This document shows, piece after piece, positions 24,501-37,600 of a stretch of DNA of 64,000 nucleotides (position 1 is the first letter of the stretch; every line of letters starts with the position of its first letter). The DNA comes from Glandiceps talaboti (Eukaryota; Hemichordata; Enteropneusta; Spengelidae). Made by a program: the position numbers and the translations under genes. A model generated the notes under the pieces. The model saw only the letters and a list, made by a program, of their open reading frames with translations. It searched no databases and had not been told where the DNA came from. The stretch is from the NCBI RefSeq assembly GCF_964340395.1, contig NC_135563.1, positions 3,702,422 through 3,766,421 of the forward strand, read 5' to 3'.

Positions 24501-24741
24501 GCAACAATAGGACAACATTACAGAGATTTGTGCACGTGTGTGTTGTAAACATCCATCATTTAGCTTCTAAATTACTAATAACCCATACATACTGGGAATT
24601 ATAATTAAGTCTCCCATAAAGATCAGAAGAAGAAAATGAAAATATTTCATATGGCTATAGGATAAATGGCAATCACTACAGTACTGGTTATCGACTACTT
24701 TGATACTATTAGACTTAATATAGCTCTTTAATAATATCTGA

Positions 24742-24935
24742 TTCTCGCTTTCTTTTGGTTCCAAGGGTATCTACAAAGATCTTCAAAGACCTTTGGAGAG
24801 AGATCTTTCTCTCATGTTGGCCCTACATCATGGAACAATCGTCATTTCAATCTCCGCTATTCCCAGTCCCTAAGTCCTTCCGTCACTCAAGACCTATGTC
24901 TGTATAAACATAGCCCCAACCTTCTCCGTTTGCCG
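24742..24935 (+). pseudogene. LINE reverse transcriptase C-terminal relic
   Basis: One frame reads GERSFSHVGPTSWNNRHFNL followed by RYSQSLSPSVTQ. This resembles the end of CR1/L2/Jockey-type LINE polyproteins, in which an ERAFS..GP..WN..P motif is followed by SLSSFK. The preceding part (DSRFLLVPRVSTKIFKDL) is in a different frame, and stops follow. The copy is short and broken and has no activity of its own. Confidence 0.6.
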
Positions 24936-25059
24936 TGTATCCAGTGTCTCTGTATTCACTCTTTCCACCTAGTAAAATAATCCACTCACTCATCGCATCT
25001 TGATCTTTGTGACTATACTAGGCTCGTTACATATCTTCTTTATTATTACATGTTTGTAT

Positions 25060-25574
25060 TATTATGAAAATCAGGACCAGCAGATCCAATGAATAATTCG
25101 GTCAGAGAAATGAATGTAAGCTCTGTATTTACTCAACTTACTTTAACCATTGTATGAAATCCCCTAGTTAATTTAGGATACCCATCAAATGTTTGCATGA
25201 TATCTGTTTGCCTGGAAAATAAACTCCTGGAGGTACAATATTGTTCGTTTTGCAGCAATACATAAATTTTCTCACTAGGACGCTAATCAAATTGAATAAT
25301 AGTGGTTCTCTTGGGGTTAATATTACCAGACACGGTTTCCTAGAAGGAGCTTTTTCGATTGAGTAATTTCCAAAGTGACAAACAAAAAGTATATCCCGGG
25401 AGGTCTCTCAATGAGGCACCTTCGCACAGGCAGTTATAAGTTATATCAGCTATGTTCAATATTCTAGAGCACTCTAACGTAAATATCCGTGGATATGAAT
25501 TATGAAATCTCACAATATATTCTGCGGTGGTTTGATTTGTCATTTCTAGTTTCTATTATTGTTATAAATCTAGC
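25060..25574. other. Single-copy flank of the 36-bp satellite
   Basis: No feature was recognised. CpG is clearly more frequent here than in the DNA before 24.5 kb. Confidence 0.45.
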
Positions 25575-28500
25575 CTGTCTACGACGCTGATATATAATAA
25601 ATACGGATCGCTGTCTACGACGCTGATATATAATAAATACGGATCGCTGTCTACGACGCTGATATATAATAAATACGGATCGCTGTCTACGACGCTGATA
25701 TATAATAAATACGGATCGCTGTCTACAACGCTGATATATAATAAATACGGATCGCTGTCTACAACGCTGATATATAATAAATACGGATCGCTGTCTACGA
25801 CGCTGATATATAATAAATACGGATCGCTGTCTACAACGCTGATATATAATAAATACGGATCGCTGTCTACAACGCTGATATATAATAAATACGGATCGCT
25901 GTCTACGACGCTGATATATAATAAATACGGATCGCTGTCTACGACGCTGATATATAATAAATACGGATCGCTGTCTACGACGCTGATATATAATAAATAC
26001 GGATCGCTGTCTACAACGCTGATATATAATAAATACGGATCGCTGTCTACAACGCTGATATATAATAAATACGGATCGCTGTCTACGACGCTGATATATA
26101 ATAAATACGGATCGCTGTCTACAACGCTGATATATAATAAATACGGATCGCTGTCTACAACGCTGATATATAATAAATACGGATCGCTGTCTACGACGCT
26201 GATATATAATAAATACGGATCGCTGTCTACAACGCTGATATATAATAAATACGGATCGCTGTCAACAACGCTGATATATAATAAATACGGATCGCTGTCT
26301 ACAACGCTGATATATAATAAATACGGATCGCTGTCTACAACGCTGATATATAATAAACACGGATCGCTGTCTACAACGCTGATATATAATAAATACGGAT
26401 CGCTGTCTACGACGCTGATATATAATAAATACGGATCGCTGTCTACAACGCTGATATATAATAAATACGGATCGCTGTCTACGACGCTGATATATAATAA
26501 ATACGGATCGCTGTCTACGACGCTGATATATAATAAATACGGATCGCTGTCTACGACGCTGATATATAATAAATACGGATCGCTGTCTACGACGCTGATA
26601 TATAATAAATACGGATCGCTGTCTACGACGCTGATATATAATAAATACGGATCGCTGTCAACGACGCTGATATATAATAAATACGGATCGCTGTCAACAA
26701 CGCTGATATATAATAAATACGGATCGCTGTCTACAACGCTGATATATAATAAATACGGATCGCTGTCTACAACGCTGATATATAATAAACACGGATCGCT
26801 GTCTACAACGCTGATATATAATAAATACGGATCGCTGTCTACAACGCTGATATATAATAAATACGGATCGCTGTCTACAACGCTGATATATAATAAATAC
26901 GGATCGCTGTCTACAACGCTGATATATAATAAATACGGATCGCTGTCTACGACGCTGATATATAATAAATACGGATCGCTGTCTACAACGCTGATATATA
27001 ATAAATACGGATCGCTGTCTACAACGCTGATATATAATAAATACGGATCGCTGTCTACAACGCTGATATATAATAAATACGGATCGCTGTCTACGACGCT
27101 GATATATAATAAATACGGATCGCTGTCTACAACGCTGATATATAATAAATACGGATCGCTGTCTACAACGCTGATATATAATAAATACGGATCGCTGTCT
27201 ACGACGCTGATATATAATAAATACGGATCGCTGTCTACAACGCTGATATATAATAAATACGGATCGCTGTCTACGACGCTGATATATAATAAATACGGAT
27301 CGCTGTCTACGACGCTGATATATAATAAATACGGATCGCTGTCTACGACGCTGATATATAATAAATACGGATCGCTGTCTACGACGCTGATATATAATAA
27401 ATACGGATCGCTGTCTACAACGCTGATATATAATAAATACGGATCGCTGTCTACAACGCTGATATATAATAAATACGGATCGCTGTCTACAACGCTGATA
27501 TATAATAAATACGGATCGCTGTCTACGACGCTGATATATAATAAATACGGATCGCTGTCTACAACGCTGATATATAATAAATACGGATCGCTGTCTACGA
27601 CGCTGATATATAATAAATACGGATCGCTGTCTACGACGCTGATATATAATAAATACGGATCGCTGTCTACAACGCTGATATATAATAAATACGGATCGCT
27701 GTCTACAACGCTGATATATAATAAATACGGATCGCTGTCTACAACGCTGATATATAATAAATACGGATCGCTGTCTACAACGCTGATATATAATAAATAC
27801 GGATCGCTGTCTACAACGCTGATATATAATAAATACGGATCGCTGTCTACAACGCTGATATATAATAAATACGGATCGCTGTCTACGACGCTGATATATA
27901 ATAAATACGGATCGCTGTCTACAACGCTGATATATAATAAATACGGATCGCTGTCTACGACGCTGATATATAATAAATACGGATCGCTGTCTACGACGCT
28001 GATATATAATAAATACGGATCGCTGTCTACAACGCTGATATATAATAAATACGGATCGCTGTCTACGACGCTGATATATAATAAATACGGATCGCTGTCT
28101 ACGACGCTGATATATAATAAATACGGATCGCTGTCTACAACGCTGATATATAATAAATACGGATCGCTGTCTACGACGCTGATATATAATAAATACGGAT
28201 CGCTGTCTACGACGCTGATATATAATAAATACGGATCGCTGTCTACAACGCTGATATATAATAAATACGGATCGCTGTCTACGACGCTGATATATAATAA
28301 ATACGGATCGCTGTCTACGACGCTGATATATAATAAATACGGATCGCTGTCTACGACGCTGATATATAATAAATACGGATCGCTGTCTACGACGCTGATA
28401 TATAATAAATACGGATCGCTGTCTACGACGCTGATATATAATAAATACGGATCGCTGTCTACAACGCTGATATATAATAAATACGGATCGCTGTCTACAA

Positions 28501-29190
28501 CGCTGATATATAATAAATACGGATCGCTGTCTACGACGCTGATATATAATAAATACGGATCGCTGTCTACGACGCTGATATATAATAAATACGGATCGCT
28601 GTCTACAACGCTGATATATAATAAATACGGATCGCTGTCTACGACGCTGATATATAATAAATACGGATCGCTGTCTACGACGCTGATATATAATAAATAC
28701 GGATCGCTGTCTACAACGCTGATATATAATAAATACGGATCGCTGTCTACGACGCTGATATATAATAAATACGGATCGCTGTCTACGACGCTGATATATA
28801 ATAAATACGGATCGCTGTCTACGACGCTGATATATAATAAATACGGATCGCTGTCTACGACGCTGATATATAATAAATACGGATCGCTGTCTACGACGCT
28901 GATATATAATAAATACGGATCGCTGTCTACGACGCTGATATATAATAAATACGGATCGCTGTCTACGACGCTGATATATAATAAATACGGATCGCTGTCT
29001 ACGACGCTGATATATAATAAATACGGATCGCTGTCTACGACGCTGATATATAATAAATACGGATCGCTGTCAACGAGGCTGAGATATAATAAATACGGAT
29101 CGCTGTCAACGAGGCTGAGATATACATCCGGATCGCTGTCTACGACGCTGCTATATAATAAATCCGGATCGCTGTCTACGACGCAATCCG
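25575..29190. repeat. 36-bp satellite, about 100 units
   Basis: The monomer reads CTGTCTACGACGCTGATATA then TAATAAATACGGATCG. Units are nearly identical over 3.5 kb. The main variable site is CTACGACG versus CTACAACG, in roughly equal numbers. Rare variants are TCAAC for TCTAC and AAACAC for AAATAC. Only the right edge (about 29066-29190) is degenerate, with changed and truncated units; the left edge is sharp. The monomer length is a multiple of three, so frames without stops run through the array, but they contain no ATG. Confidence 0.97.
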
Positions 29191-29244
29191 GATCGCTCTC
29201 GCAAGTCGCACATGTACAATTAGAGCTGCAGATAGCATATTCCT

Positions 29245-29245
<1 letters not shown>

Positions 29246-29277
<32 letters not shown>

Positions 29278-29460
29278 CAGTTGGTTGGTTGGTTGGTTGG
29301 TTGGTTGGTTGGTTGGTTGGTTGGTTGGTTGGTTGGTTGGTTGGTTGGTTGGTTGGTTGGTTGGTTGGTTGGTTGGTTGGTTGGTTGGTTGGTTGGTTGG
29401 TTGGTTGGTTGGTTGGTTGGTTGGTTGGTTGGCTGGCTGGCTGGCTGGCTGGTTAGTTAG
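29246..29460. repeat. TTAG, TTGG and GGCT microsatellite
   Basis: TTAG units (29246-29276) change to an uninterrupted TTGG run of about 38 units (29279-29430), then GGCT units and GGTTAG. The GWLVGWLV open frame is produced by the repeat alone. Confidence 0.96.
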
Positions 29461-30660
29461 TTATTGCAGCGCATCCATAATTTGGTTTTTGAGCAATAAA
29501 ATATAACAAATACATAACATATATATGTACGAAATAGATAAAGATAAAATTGAAAATAAAGTACAAGAAACTGAAAACCAGAACATACGGAACACCAACA
29601 AGAGTAAACCTTTTATAATTTTTTCCAAAATGGTTGATAAAATGTCAAATGTTTTTGGAATTGGTAGGCGGGTTAATACTTTACTTTTTGTGTAATTTCC
29701 TGCCAACAAACATCATTATACTCGCTCGAATTCATATTCTCCATCGCCCTAGCCAAGTATCAGTAGCTGTAACCATAGCAATGTCACTGCTCTTCTTTTC
29801 TAATATTATAGATAACTATAGAAAATAACGCTTTATTCTAAGAATCATGAAAATCTTTCTGCCTGCTATATAGCGAATGTCATCATGACAAACATTTAAT
29901 GCTAATGATTGGTCGTAGGAAATACCCACCTCAAGTCCTCCTCCCCACACCCATATAGATCTCCTACTATAGTACGCCGATTGAGAAAATGTGGAACAGA
30001 AGGACCTTATAAGGTGTACTGTTCGCAATGAAGCTTTACAAAAGAACGACTCACGTCGATTCTTACTTGAATACAAGACTAAGTTATTGAAAGTAAAATT
30101 AAATAATGCTGAATTGAATTCTATTTTTTGATAGTACAATCAATAAAATTGAACGGAAAGCTATTAGATAATGCTGGTTTTCAATTTGATTAAACTAACA
30201 GAAAATTTTCCTTGTTTGAGTATGAAAGAGCACCCTGAATTGCTCTAAAAGTTGGTAACGGACAAAAACGAGAGAAACACCCATTTTGAAAACAAACAAA
30301 CACGTAATTTACTATCAAGACAAAGTACATGGCCATTCAAATAGGAGAACATGTTTATTGCAATTAACAAATTTAATTGTAGATACTAACAACAGTACAT
30401 GTAAAGAAATTACAAATAAAGATAACTAATAAACTAAAGACTTGTTTTCTTTCTCTAAGACTTTTAAAGACAATTTGCTATAAAAGTTTAGTTACAAAAC
30501 CTCTAAAAGTTGCGATTTAAGGCAGTATGTCAGATTAGGAGAGACATAGAAAAAAAATGACCCAGTACATACGACTAACTCTATCTAATCCTTATATCTT
30601 TTTATTTCGGATTCTTTACCAGGACAATTGTTGATTTAAATGCACTGCGCATGTCACCTC
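29461..30660. other. Intergenic DNA, nothing recognised
   Basis: No exon or element was recognised on either strand. Open frames up to 107 codons have no family motif and overlap each other. CpG dinucleotides are common. Confidence 0.45.
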
Positions 30661-30671
30661 CCCCTCCCATA

Positions 30672-30746
30672 CTGTCATTGAATCACCTTCGACATCTCTG
30701 TTCAAGACAAGACTTAGAGAACACTTAAACCACTTGTATTTCTAAC
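30672..30746 (+). pseudogene. Possible second LINE C-terminal fragment
   Basis: A single frame reads IESPSTSLFKTRLREHLNHL then YF and a stop. This resembles the final residues of LINE polyproteins (S.SLFKTRLK.HLF...). The match is very short, with no support upstream. Confidence 0.25.
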
Positions 30747-30751
30747 ATTCT

Positions 30752-30800
30752 TGAACCCACCCCACCACCACCACCCCCACCACCACCACCCCCACCACAC
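30752..30800. repeat. CCA/CCC microsatellite
   Basis: An imperfect CCACCACCACCACCC tract, repeated twice. Strongly C-rich on the plus strand. Confidence 0.85.
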
Positions 30801-31730
30801 CCATCGGCGTGCTACTATACTCCTTAGGAGGCGGTGCCAATGACCTCCAACCCTCCAAATGGCGCGATATTCCTTAGAAGGCAGTGCTAATTACTTATCC
30901 AGAATTAGAAAGCACTACTACGATAATCTGAATCCTGGAATGTATTCATCATGCTATTGTTAACGCAGTTCGATCAGTCAATACCACGATAATTGTAAAC
31001 TGTTGCTTCAATAAAAACTTATTTCGTAGAGCAACGTTTCGTCTTAACACACCAATCTGAATTCTGAGGACGAATCAACACAGCAAAGATATACTCCGAG
31101 TCTTGTGAGTTCTGATGTCATTCCACGGATAGGAGGTACGTAGTTTCTTATATTTCAAAAAGTACCAACTCGAGATGAATCTAGAAATTTAACCATTCAG
31201 AATTATATAGCGCCACCTATAGTCCCCATGTACTGTTTTAGATGTATCCCCACGTAGTTTTAGATGTATCCCCACTTTCACTCCTTCGCTGTGATTATAT
31301 TCATCACGGCCTTACAATGTCGTAAATGTCTACAACGAGATTTATAGCAGTGAGCATAAAAACGATTACAAATGTTAAAGTGTGGTTACAATAGCATTTA
31401 ATAGTACGACGTTATTAATCACATGCATCTCACAAGTGACTGTAGCTGTGCCGTAGTTGTCATACGACTGGTATATCCTAAGGGAACTGTATTCGTGATC
31501 GACAAAGTCATATATTACAGGTGGAATTACATTTCATTTCTAGTTTTCATCGTTGGGAATTGCATGCTGTTTGCAATGAAGCATTCTGGGATTCATCAGA
31601 CATAGACTCAAGCAGTCAAAATTGACTCCTGCTCGTGAATGAAGACATTTGTTTGCAAATCGGACCTAAACAAGTTTTGTTACATATTCGACTTTAAAGA
31701 ATATTATTTCACGTGAATTCAGAGATCATA
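30801..31730. other. Intergenic DNA with a short internal repeat
   Basis: CTCCTTAGGAGGCGGTGCCAA and a diverged copy occur at about 30820 and 30868. TTTTAGATGTATCCCCAC occurs twice at about 31237-31275. No gene was recognised. Confidence 0.45.
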
Positions 31731-31732
<2 letters not shown>

Positions 31733-31768
<36 letters not shown>

Positions 31769-31806
31769 CACACACACACTCACGTCATATATCAGAGACT
31801 ATATAT

Positions 31807-31900
<94 letters not shown>
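31733..31900. repeat. CA and CT microsatellites
   Basis: A CA run at 31733-31763 is followed by a shorter CA tract and a pure CT run of about 45 units at 31811-31900. Confidence 0.95.
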
Positions 31901-31902
<2 letters not shown>

Positions 31903-34370
31903 GCGTATACTCTTCCCGATAATGAAACAGTAACAGCAATATTTAGACTTTTATTGGAATTGTGACATAATTAAAACCCTGAAATATGTTGGGAATATAA
32001 TGTCGCCATCAATATATGTACTAGATGTTTACATGCCGTTCGCCCCCGCATCAATGTGTCACACTCCCCCAGAAGTCCAATATAATGTATTCGTGTGTCG
32101 ATATTTCTACACGTTAACGTTTTTATATGTGGTTTTATATACGGTCTATGCTATACGTGAAAATATCATTTGTCGGATGGTTTATGGATATTTATGGCCC
32201 TAAAATAAAATGCTGATATTCTAGACATGAAATGTATATTCCACATAATAATCCATTAGTATTAAGACATTCACTGCGACCTCAATATTCGTATTTATCA
32301 AATAAACTTACTGGTTATCGATATTCCTATTCATCAAATAAATCCGTCGAATAATTATTAAATATACATAATTTTCAATGTTGATAATTCGGGAAATATT
32401 GCTGTGACAGTATTTGTTTACCAAATAATACAAATTATTGTAAGTGTTCGACAAAGGATTTGTTAATTTCATTTTTGAGAGTACATTCTATATATAACAA
32501 CGATAACAACACCAGAATACAATGAAATACGTCAGTATACAACACCAACGTCGCAACCACCGGAAGTACTTTTATTGACGTCATCAGGTGATCTATCGTT
32601 TTTTGAAATGAATTCCGACACGTCGTCAGTTACGTCGAAGAATCAGGTCAGGTCACATCCTACCTTGGCAGGTCAAAACTCTCCCTCTTGAAGTTCACGA
32701 AACGTCATTTTTATAGATTTCCCGGAATCTGGTAATTTCTCTGTCAGAAATAAAATTTAATTCAGACATTGACATAACATATCACAAACGAATATAACAT
32801 ATCGTTCCTCGTGTATATAAATTAATAATATGCACAGCCGCCCTGTTATACAAGCGTTATAAATGGAATATTGTTTACATGGAACAACATAATATTACTA
32901 TATTGTAATTTTTATACGATGTGTGTTTTTTTGTCCCTGGGTTTTGCTAGGACGGCATTGTTTGTGTACGTGCTCATTTGTCCAGACTTTAAAATTAAAA
33001 ACCCGGTTGATACATACTCCGTTACCACGTCTACATACAGTAGGGGAAGAATTGAAGCAGCGAGTTACAATTCAAGATCAATATATCGTTTCCGACATGT
33101 TTGATTTTTAAAATATATTATGTGTTCTAGTGCTAGTGTCATGTTGTGTTCTAAAGCGTTCAAAGTCAAACAAGAAAGATATAAAATCGGCCTGTAGGCA
33201 TAGAGTAACGAAAATCGTATCTGCCAACTTACGATAGACAGCAGGGATGTACAAAATGGCGGGTTGTCATACCAGTTGGTTACCATATGGAAAAATAACG
33301 GTAGATGAAAATAGTACACTGTCGAGAGGTGTAAAGACATAAAATACCAACTACTTTCATTGTAACTACAAAGTTGTCAATTTATGAGTCTTACTTTTTA
33401 TGCGGACCGGGTGTTCTTTATACTTAAAGAAGTTAAAGTAGTATAATACGGTAAAGAGTTAGTCATACTAAAATGAGCTTAAAAACTAAGTAGATACGCT
33501 ATATTCTAGGATTGGCCCCAAATTTTAGCTATAGGCCTAAAGTACTGTATTTCCAAAGCAATAACACCGAAGTTGTTATGAAAACAATTTCCCTATGTCT
33601 TGTCCGAAATGTTCTGAGATATAGGTAGTGAAATATGAAAGATGGATAGGCTTCAAATGAAAGTTGATCCAAACACAAACTTGAAAATTGTTACCTTAAA
33701 TTTTCGACTGCGTACTTCAGTCTTTGTAAACATACTGACCAATAGATGGGTAGGCGACAGGATGATATATTTATAGAAAACGTTATAACTAAAACTAACA
33801 AATCAGTAGCAATCGGTTGGTACGGAATTTGGTGCAAACTTCCCTTTGCAAAAGTATTACAGTAACGGTTGTATATGTATCTCTGCGTGTTGTGTGTGTG
33901 TGTGTGTGTGTGTGGACACCTTTGTTGAGACACTCCAGTTTCACTAGTATTTAGATAGACCTAACATTGTCTACAAGTCAATGCGTTATTAATCGTGTCA
34001 GTCCAAGATACTCTGCCGTGTGTCATAATAAGTATATACGTTTTCCTCTCAAGTGCATGTATACTAGTATTCTTTACCTACATCACAATATATCAAATAA
34101 ACATTTCTTTGAATCCAATTCTGAACGTACATGTAACCATACGCCTTTGGCAATCACGTGCACGTCATAACATCATCTACAGTCTGGGACAATCACATGC
34201 ATATCATCATACCAGCTATACAATCACACACATACTATCATATCTATTCAGTCGATCACAACATGAGAATGTAGTCACTGCAGCTTGGGGGAGCTAAAGA
34301 GAATGTCGTCTCATACCACCTAAGATATCACTCAAATGTTACGCCACTTTCGTTGGCTAAACAGAATGTA
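31901..34370. other. CpG-rich intergenic DNA
   Basis: No exon was recognised. A GT run sits at 33891-33914. CpG is plentiful, for example the ACGTCGTC and TACGTCGAAG words near 32620, in contrast to the CPEB introns. Short open frames show no family motif. Confidence 0.45.
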
Positions 34371-34371
34371 A

Positions 34372-34627
34372 TCACCTAGGCAATCATAGGATTGTCCCCA
34401 TACCACCTAGGTAGTCAAGAGAATGTCACCATACCACCTAGGTAGTCAAGATAATGCCCCCATACCACCTAGGCAATCATAGGAATGTCCCCATACCACC
34501 TAGGCAATCATAGGAATGTCACCATACCACTTAGGTAGTCAAGAGAATGTCACCATACCACCTAGGTAGTCAACAGAATGTCACCATACCACCTAGGTAG
34601 TCAAGAGAATGTCACCATGCCACCTAG
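34372..34627. repeat. 31-bp minisatellite, about eight units
   Basis: The unit is CATACCACCTAGGTAGTCAA then GAGAATGTCAC. Earlier units carry AGGCAATCATAGG in place of AGGTAGTCAAGAG. CACCTAGGTAG contains the palindrome ACCTAGGT. The array sits at the border between CpG-rich DNA and the A-rich block before CPEB. Confidence 0.9.
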
Positions 34628-34649
34628 ATCACCTCATCACAAATCTTAA

Positions 34650-37600
34650 CTTTTTTAATTTGGCATAAAATAAATTCATTTCCAAAAAACAAAGCTAAAA
34701 TTAAGATTGCCGAGACAGTAGCTTACAACAATGTGAAATGTAGTCTGTTAATTGGTAAGTCAGCTAGTACATAGATTGGTAGGTGGATCACTTATCTAAC
34801 ATTCAAGTACTTACCTGGGATAAAATGTGACACCAGAAACAGATCAGGTTTCTTATCAGTTTCATGGTTTACATTTACCCTGTACTCTGAGGAAACCATG
34901 AACAATTGCCTCCAAGCCCTAATATAACATTCTACGTTTTTGAACCAGTCAGTGATAAAAAGGAAAAAAAGGCTTGATACTTGATATGACTTTGACATTA
35001 ACACTTGGGGCCGTGAAAAAACAATGTCTGTTAGAGTGTACGGTTGAAAGAAATAAATAAAAGTAGAGAGTCGGATAGCCTGTTACAAAGAACTTTACTC
35101 CTTACCAGCAAAGCATAGTACAATATTAGTAATGAGAGTATTAGTTAGAAAGTCTGATTTGGAAGCACTAAATTGAAGTCAATGAGTAACAGACCTAAAC
35201 ACTGGTTAGTCACGTTAGTAATCACAACAAGTTGTCTAATTCATCATTTTATTTTTAATTGCTATAAGGTTACACAAACAGATCCATAAAAGTTAGAAAG
35301 ATCTCCAAAAAATTAATCTGAAAAAGTATCATATAAATACTTAGCAGCAAAAAAGTAGAATTACAAAGTTAAGGTTTCTTTTTTAAATTATTTGAACAAA
35401 TATATAGACCAAAAATCTCAAAAACTCTAAAAATTACGTCAATAGAATTTATATCACTTGAGCAGAGAAAATGCATCATGAATGTACATTTTGTTAGTTA
35501 ATGTCAATCAAAAACCTCCCAAAATGTAAGAATTGCTAGCTTTGGTGAGTTGTTTGAAATGTACTTTTTTGAAAATTTCATTAGTTGTCCACATTATCAA
35601 GCAGATGACACTCATGATACTTCTCTGCCGAGTCAATTGGGGTATAGAAATTACAAACGGGAGAAACCAAATAAAAACCACGCCTGAGGAATAAACTCTA
35701 TGAATACAAAACATAGGTTTGTTTATTTAAAAAAAAACGAAACAAAAAAAAAATTGGAAACTTTGGTTTCACTTTATAATAATCCAAAAAATATGAGTAA
35801 AACTTCCCCATATACAAAAAAAGACAACAACAAATTGGCCACAAAACAGCAAATAGTGATTTACACCTTGTAAACACTGAACTAGGCATTCTCTATTCTC
35901 TGAACCTGAATAGTACACTAAAAACCAACCATCCAACTTATGGTCTTCACTTCAATAATGTAGCACAACTCAAAAAAAAAAAAGACAAAAAAAAATAATA
36001 ACATACATGGCTCTTCAAAACTCCAATAGTAACTGTTGAAAAGTGAAATAAAACTTTTTTTTTTCTTTTTTAAAAACAATAGATCAATTTAGAATTCTGA
36101 ATACATCATCTGAGCAATTATGTATTTCAAGAACGTAATATATTAATTTCTTAAAAATAATTATACTTACATTTGCACATGAAGCAAAAATATAATGCCA
36201 TATCCAGGGGAAAGAAATTCAAGACATAAAACAGACACGCGGGTAAATCCCTAAACAAATAAAAATAAGTAAACTCTTTTAAAATTGAAGAGAAGTCCAT
36301 ATCAGTCCATATCTATTCCTATATTTAAACTACTAGAAATCTGGTACAAAAATGATTACTTTTATGCTGACTCCATAGATTCAGAAGGTATAATGGGGCA
36401 GAGGCAACAGGGTATGGCTCTATGGTGTGACACTATCATACACAGTCATTTCTGTGTCTCTCAAATATTGCACATAAAAATAATTAAGAAGTTGATGCCC
36501 TGATTGATAAATTTGATGTGATGTATGTAAAATAAAAAGAACTCTCCCATCCACAATTTACAAATTGTTGCCCATATCAGTTTGTGTCTGTGTTTCGTGT
36601 AGCACCATACCAACTTCCAAATGGTTGTAACCGAGTACCCTGTGTGTGCATGCCCCCTGTACATGTCAAAGGTCAACGTCGTGTCCATACCTGTCCAAAA
36701 ACTCCAAAAACATACAAAATGGAATATTACAAATCTGGAGAACAATGTAACAGTAATTACAAAGTTTAAAGATATATTAACTCTGGGTTTTCCAAACTAG
36801 CTATGTTATAATAAAAAAGGTTTAAAAGCTCTCAGTTTATGGTTTTCCTTCATATTATGCAAAAGGCTTATAATAACAATAAATGAGAAAAATAAAATAC
36901 TTATTACCCAATATCTTTTAAATCATCTGATTTGCAAAAATTCTTAAATTAACAATCATCATATATTTCTTTGTCAAATTTCAGTGCGGGATACATAAGA
37001 ATAAATCCGAAAGTTTTTTTTTCTTGTTTTTTTTTTAATTTTTCTAATTCCTGACTAATTTAGTGAGGTAAACATTAGCAAAAGATCCTACAAAATATCA
37101 GAAAAAATACAGCTATAAAAAGTCTGCTTGAAAAACCATGAAGGCTGAAATGCTGTCTGAAATTGGTATAGAAATGTGGCACCAAAAATACTGTAATTTA
37201 ATATTTACCTATTTTTGTGGAATGACCAAAAATATGAAAGCTATTATAATGAAGAGGTGCACATAGGAAATACAATCTCAAAATCCAGAGAAAAATACAA
37301 GTGTACAAAAAGGGAGGAAAAATCTAAAAAATTGCTCTCTATTCAGTTGATCAGTTCCAAACATGTACATCAAAATGCACCTTTTCATCTTAAATATTAT
37401 TACAGTGCACGTATACAGGATTCTTGAACATCTTTGCACGATAATAGTCCGAAAAATGTAAACTAGTGACACAGCATTAAGATAAATTGACAGGAAACAT
37501 TTACAACACACGGCAAAGAGACCAATAAAACAGTTACAGTATATATAAATACTGGTGCTCTACCACAAACATACACACAACCACACACACAAACACACCC

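Noticed and set aside
29246-29278. TTAG repeats as an interstitial telomere track
   Set aside because: The unit is TTAG, not TTAGGG or TTAGG, and it grades into TTGG. It is an ordinary microsatellite.
29285-29506. GWLV-repeat peptide
   Set aside because: It is produced by the TTGG tetranucleotide run. Only the repeat keeps the frame open.
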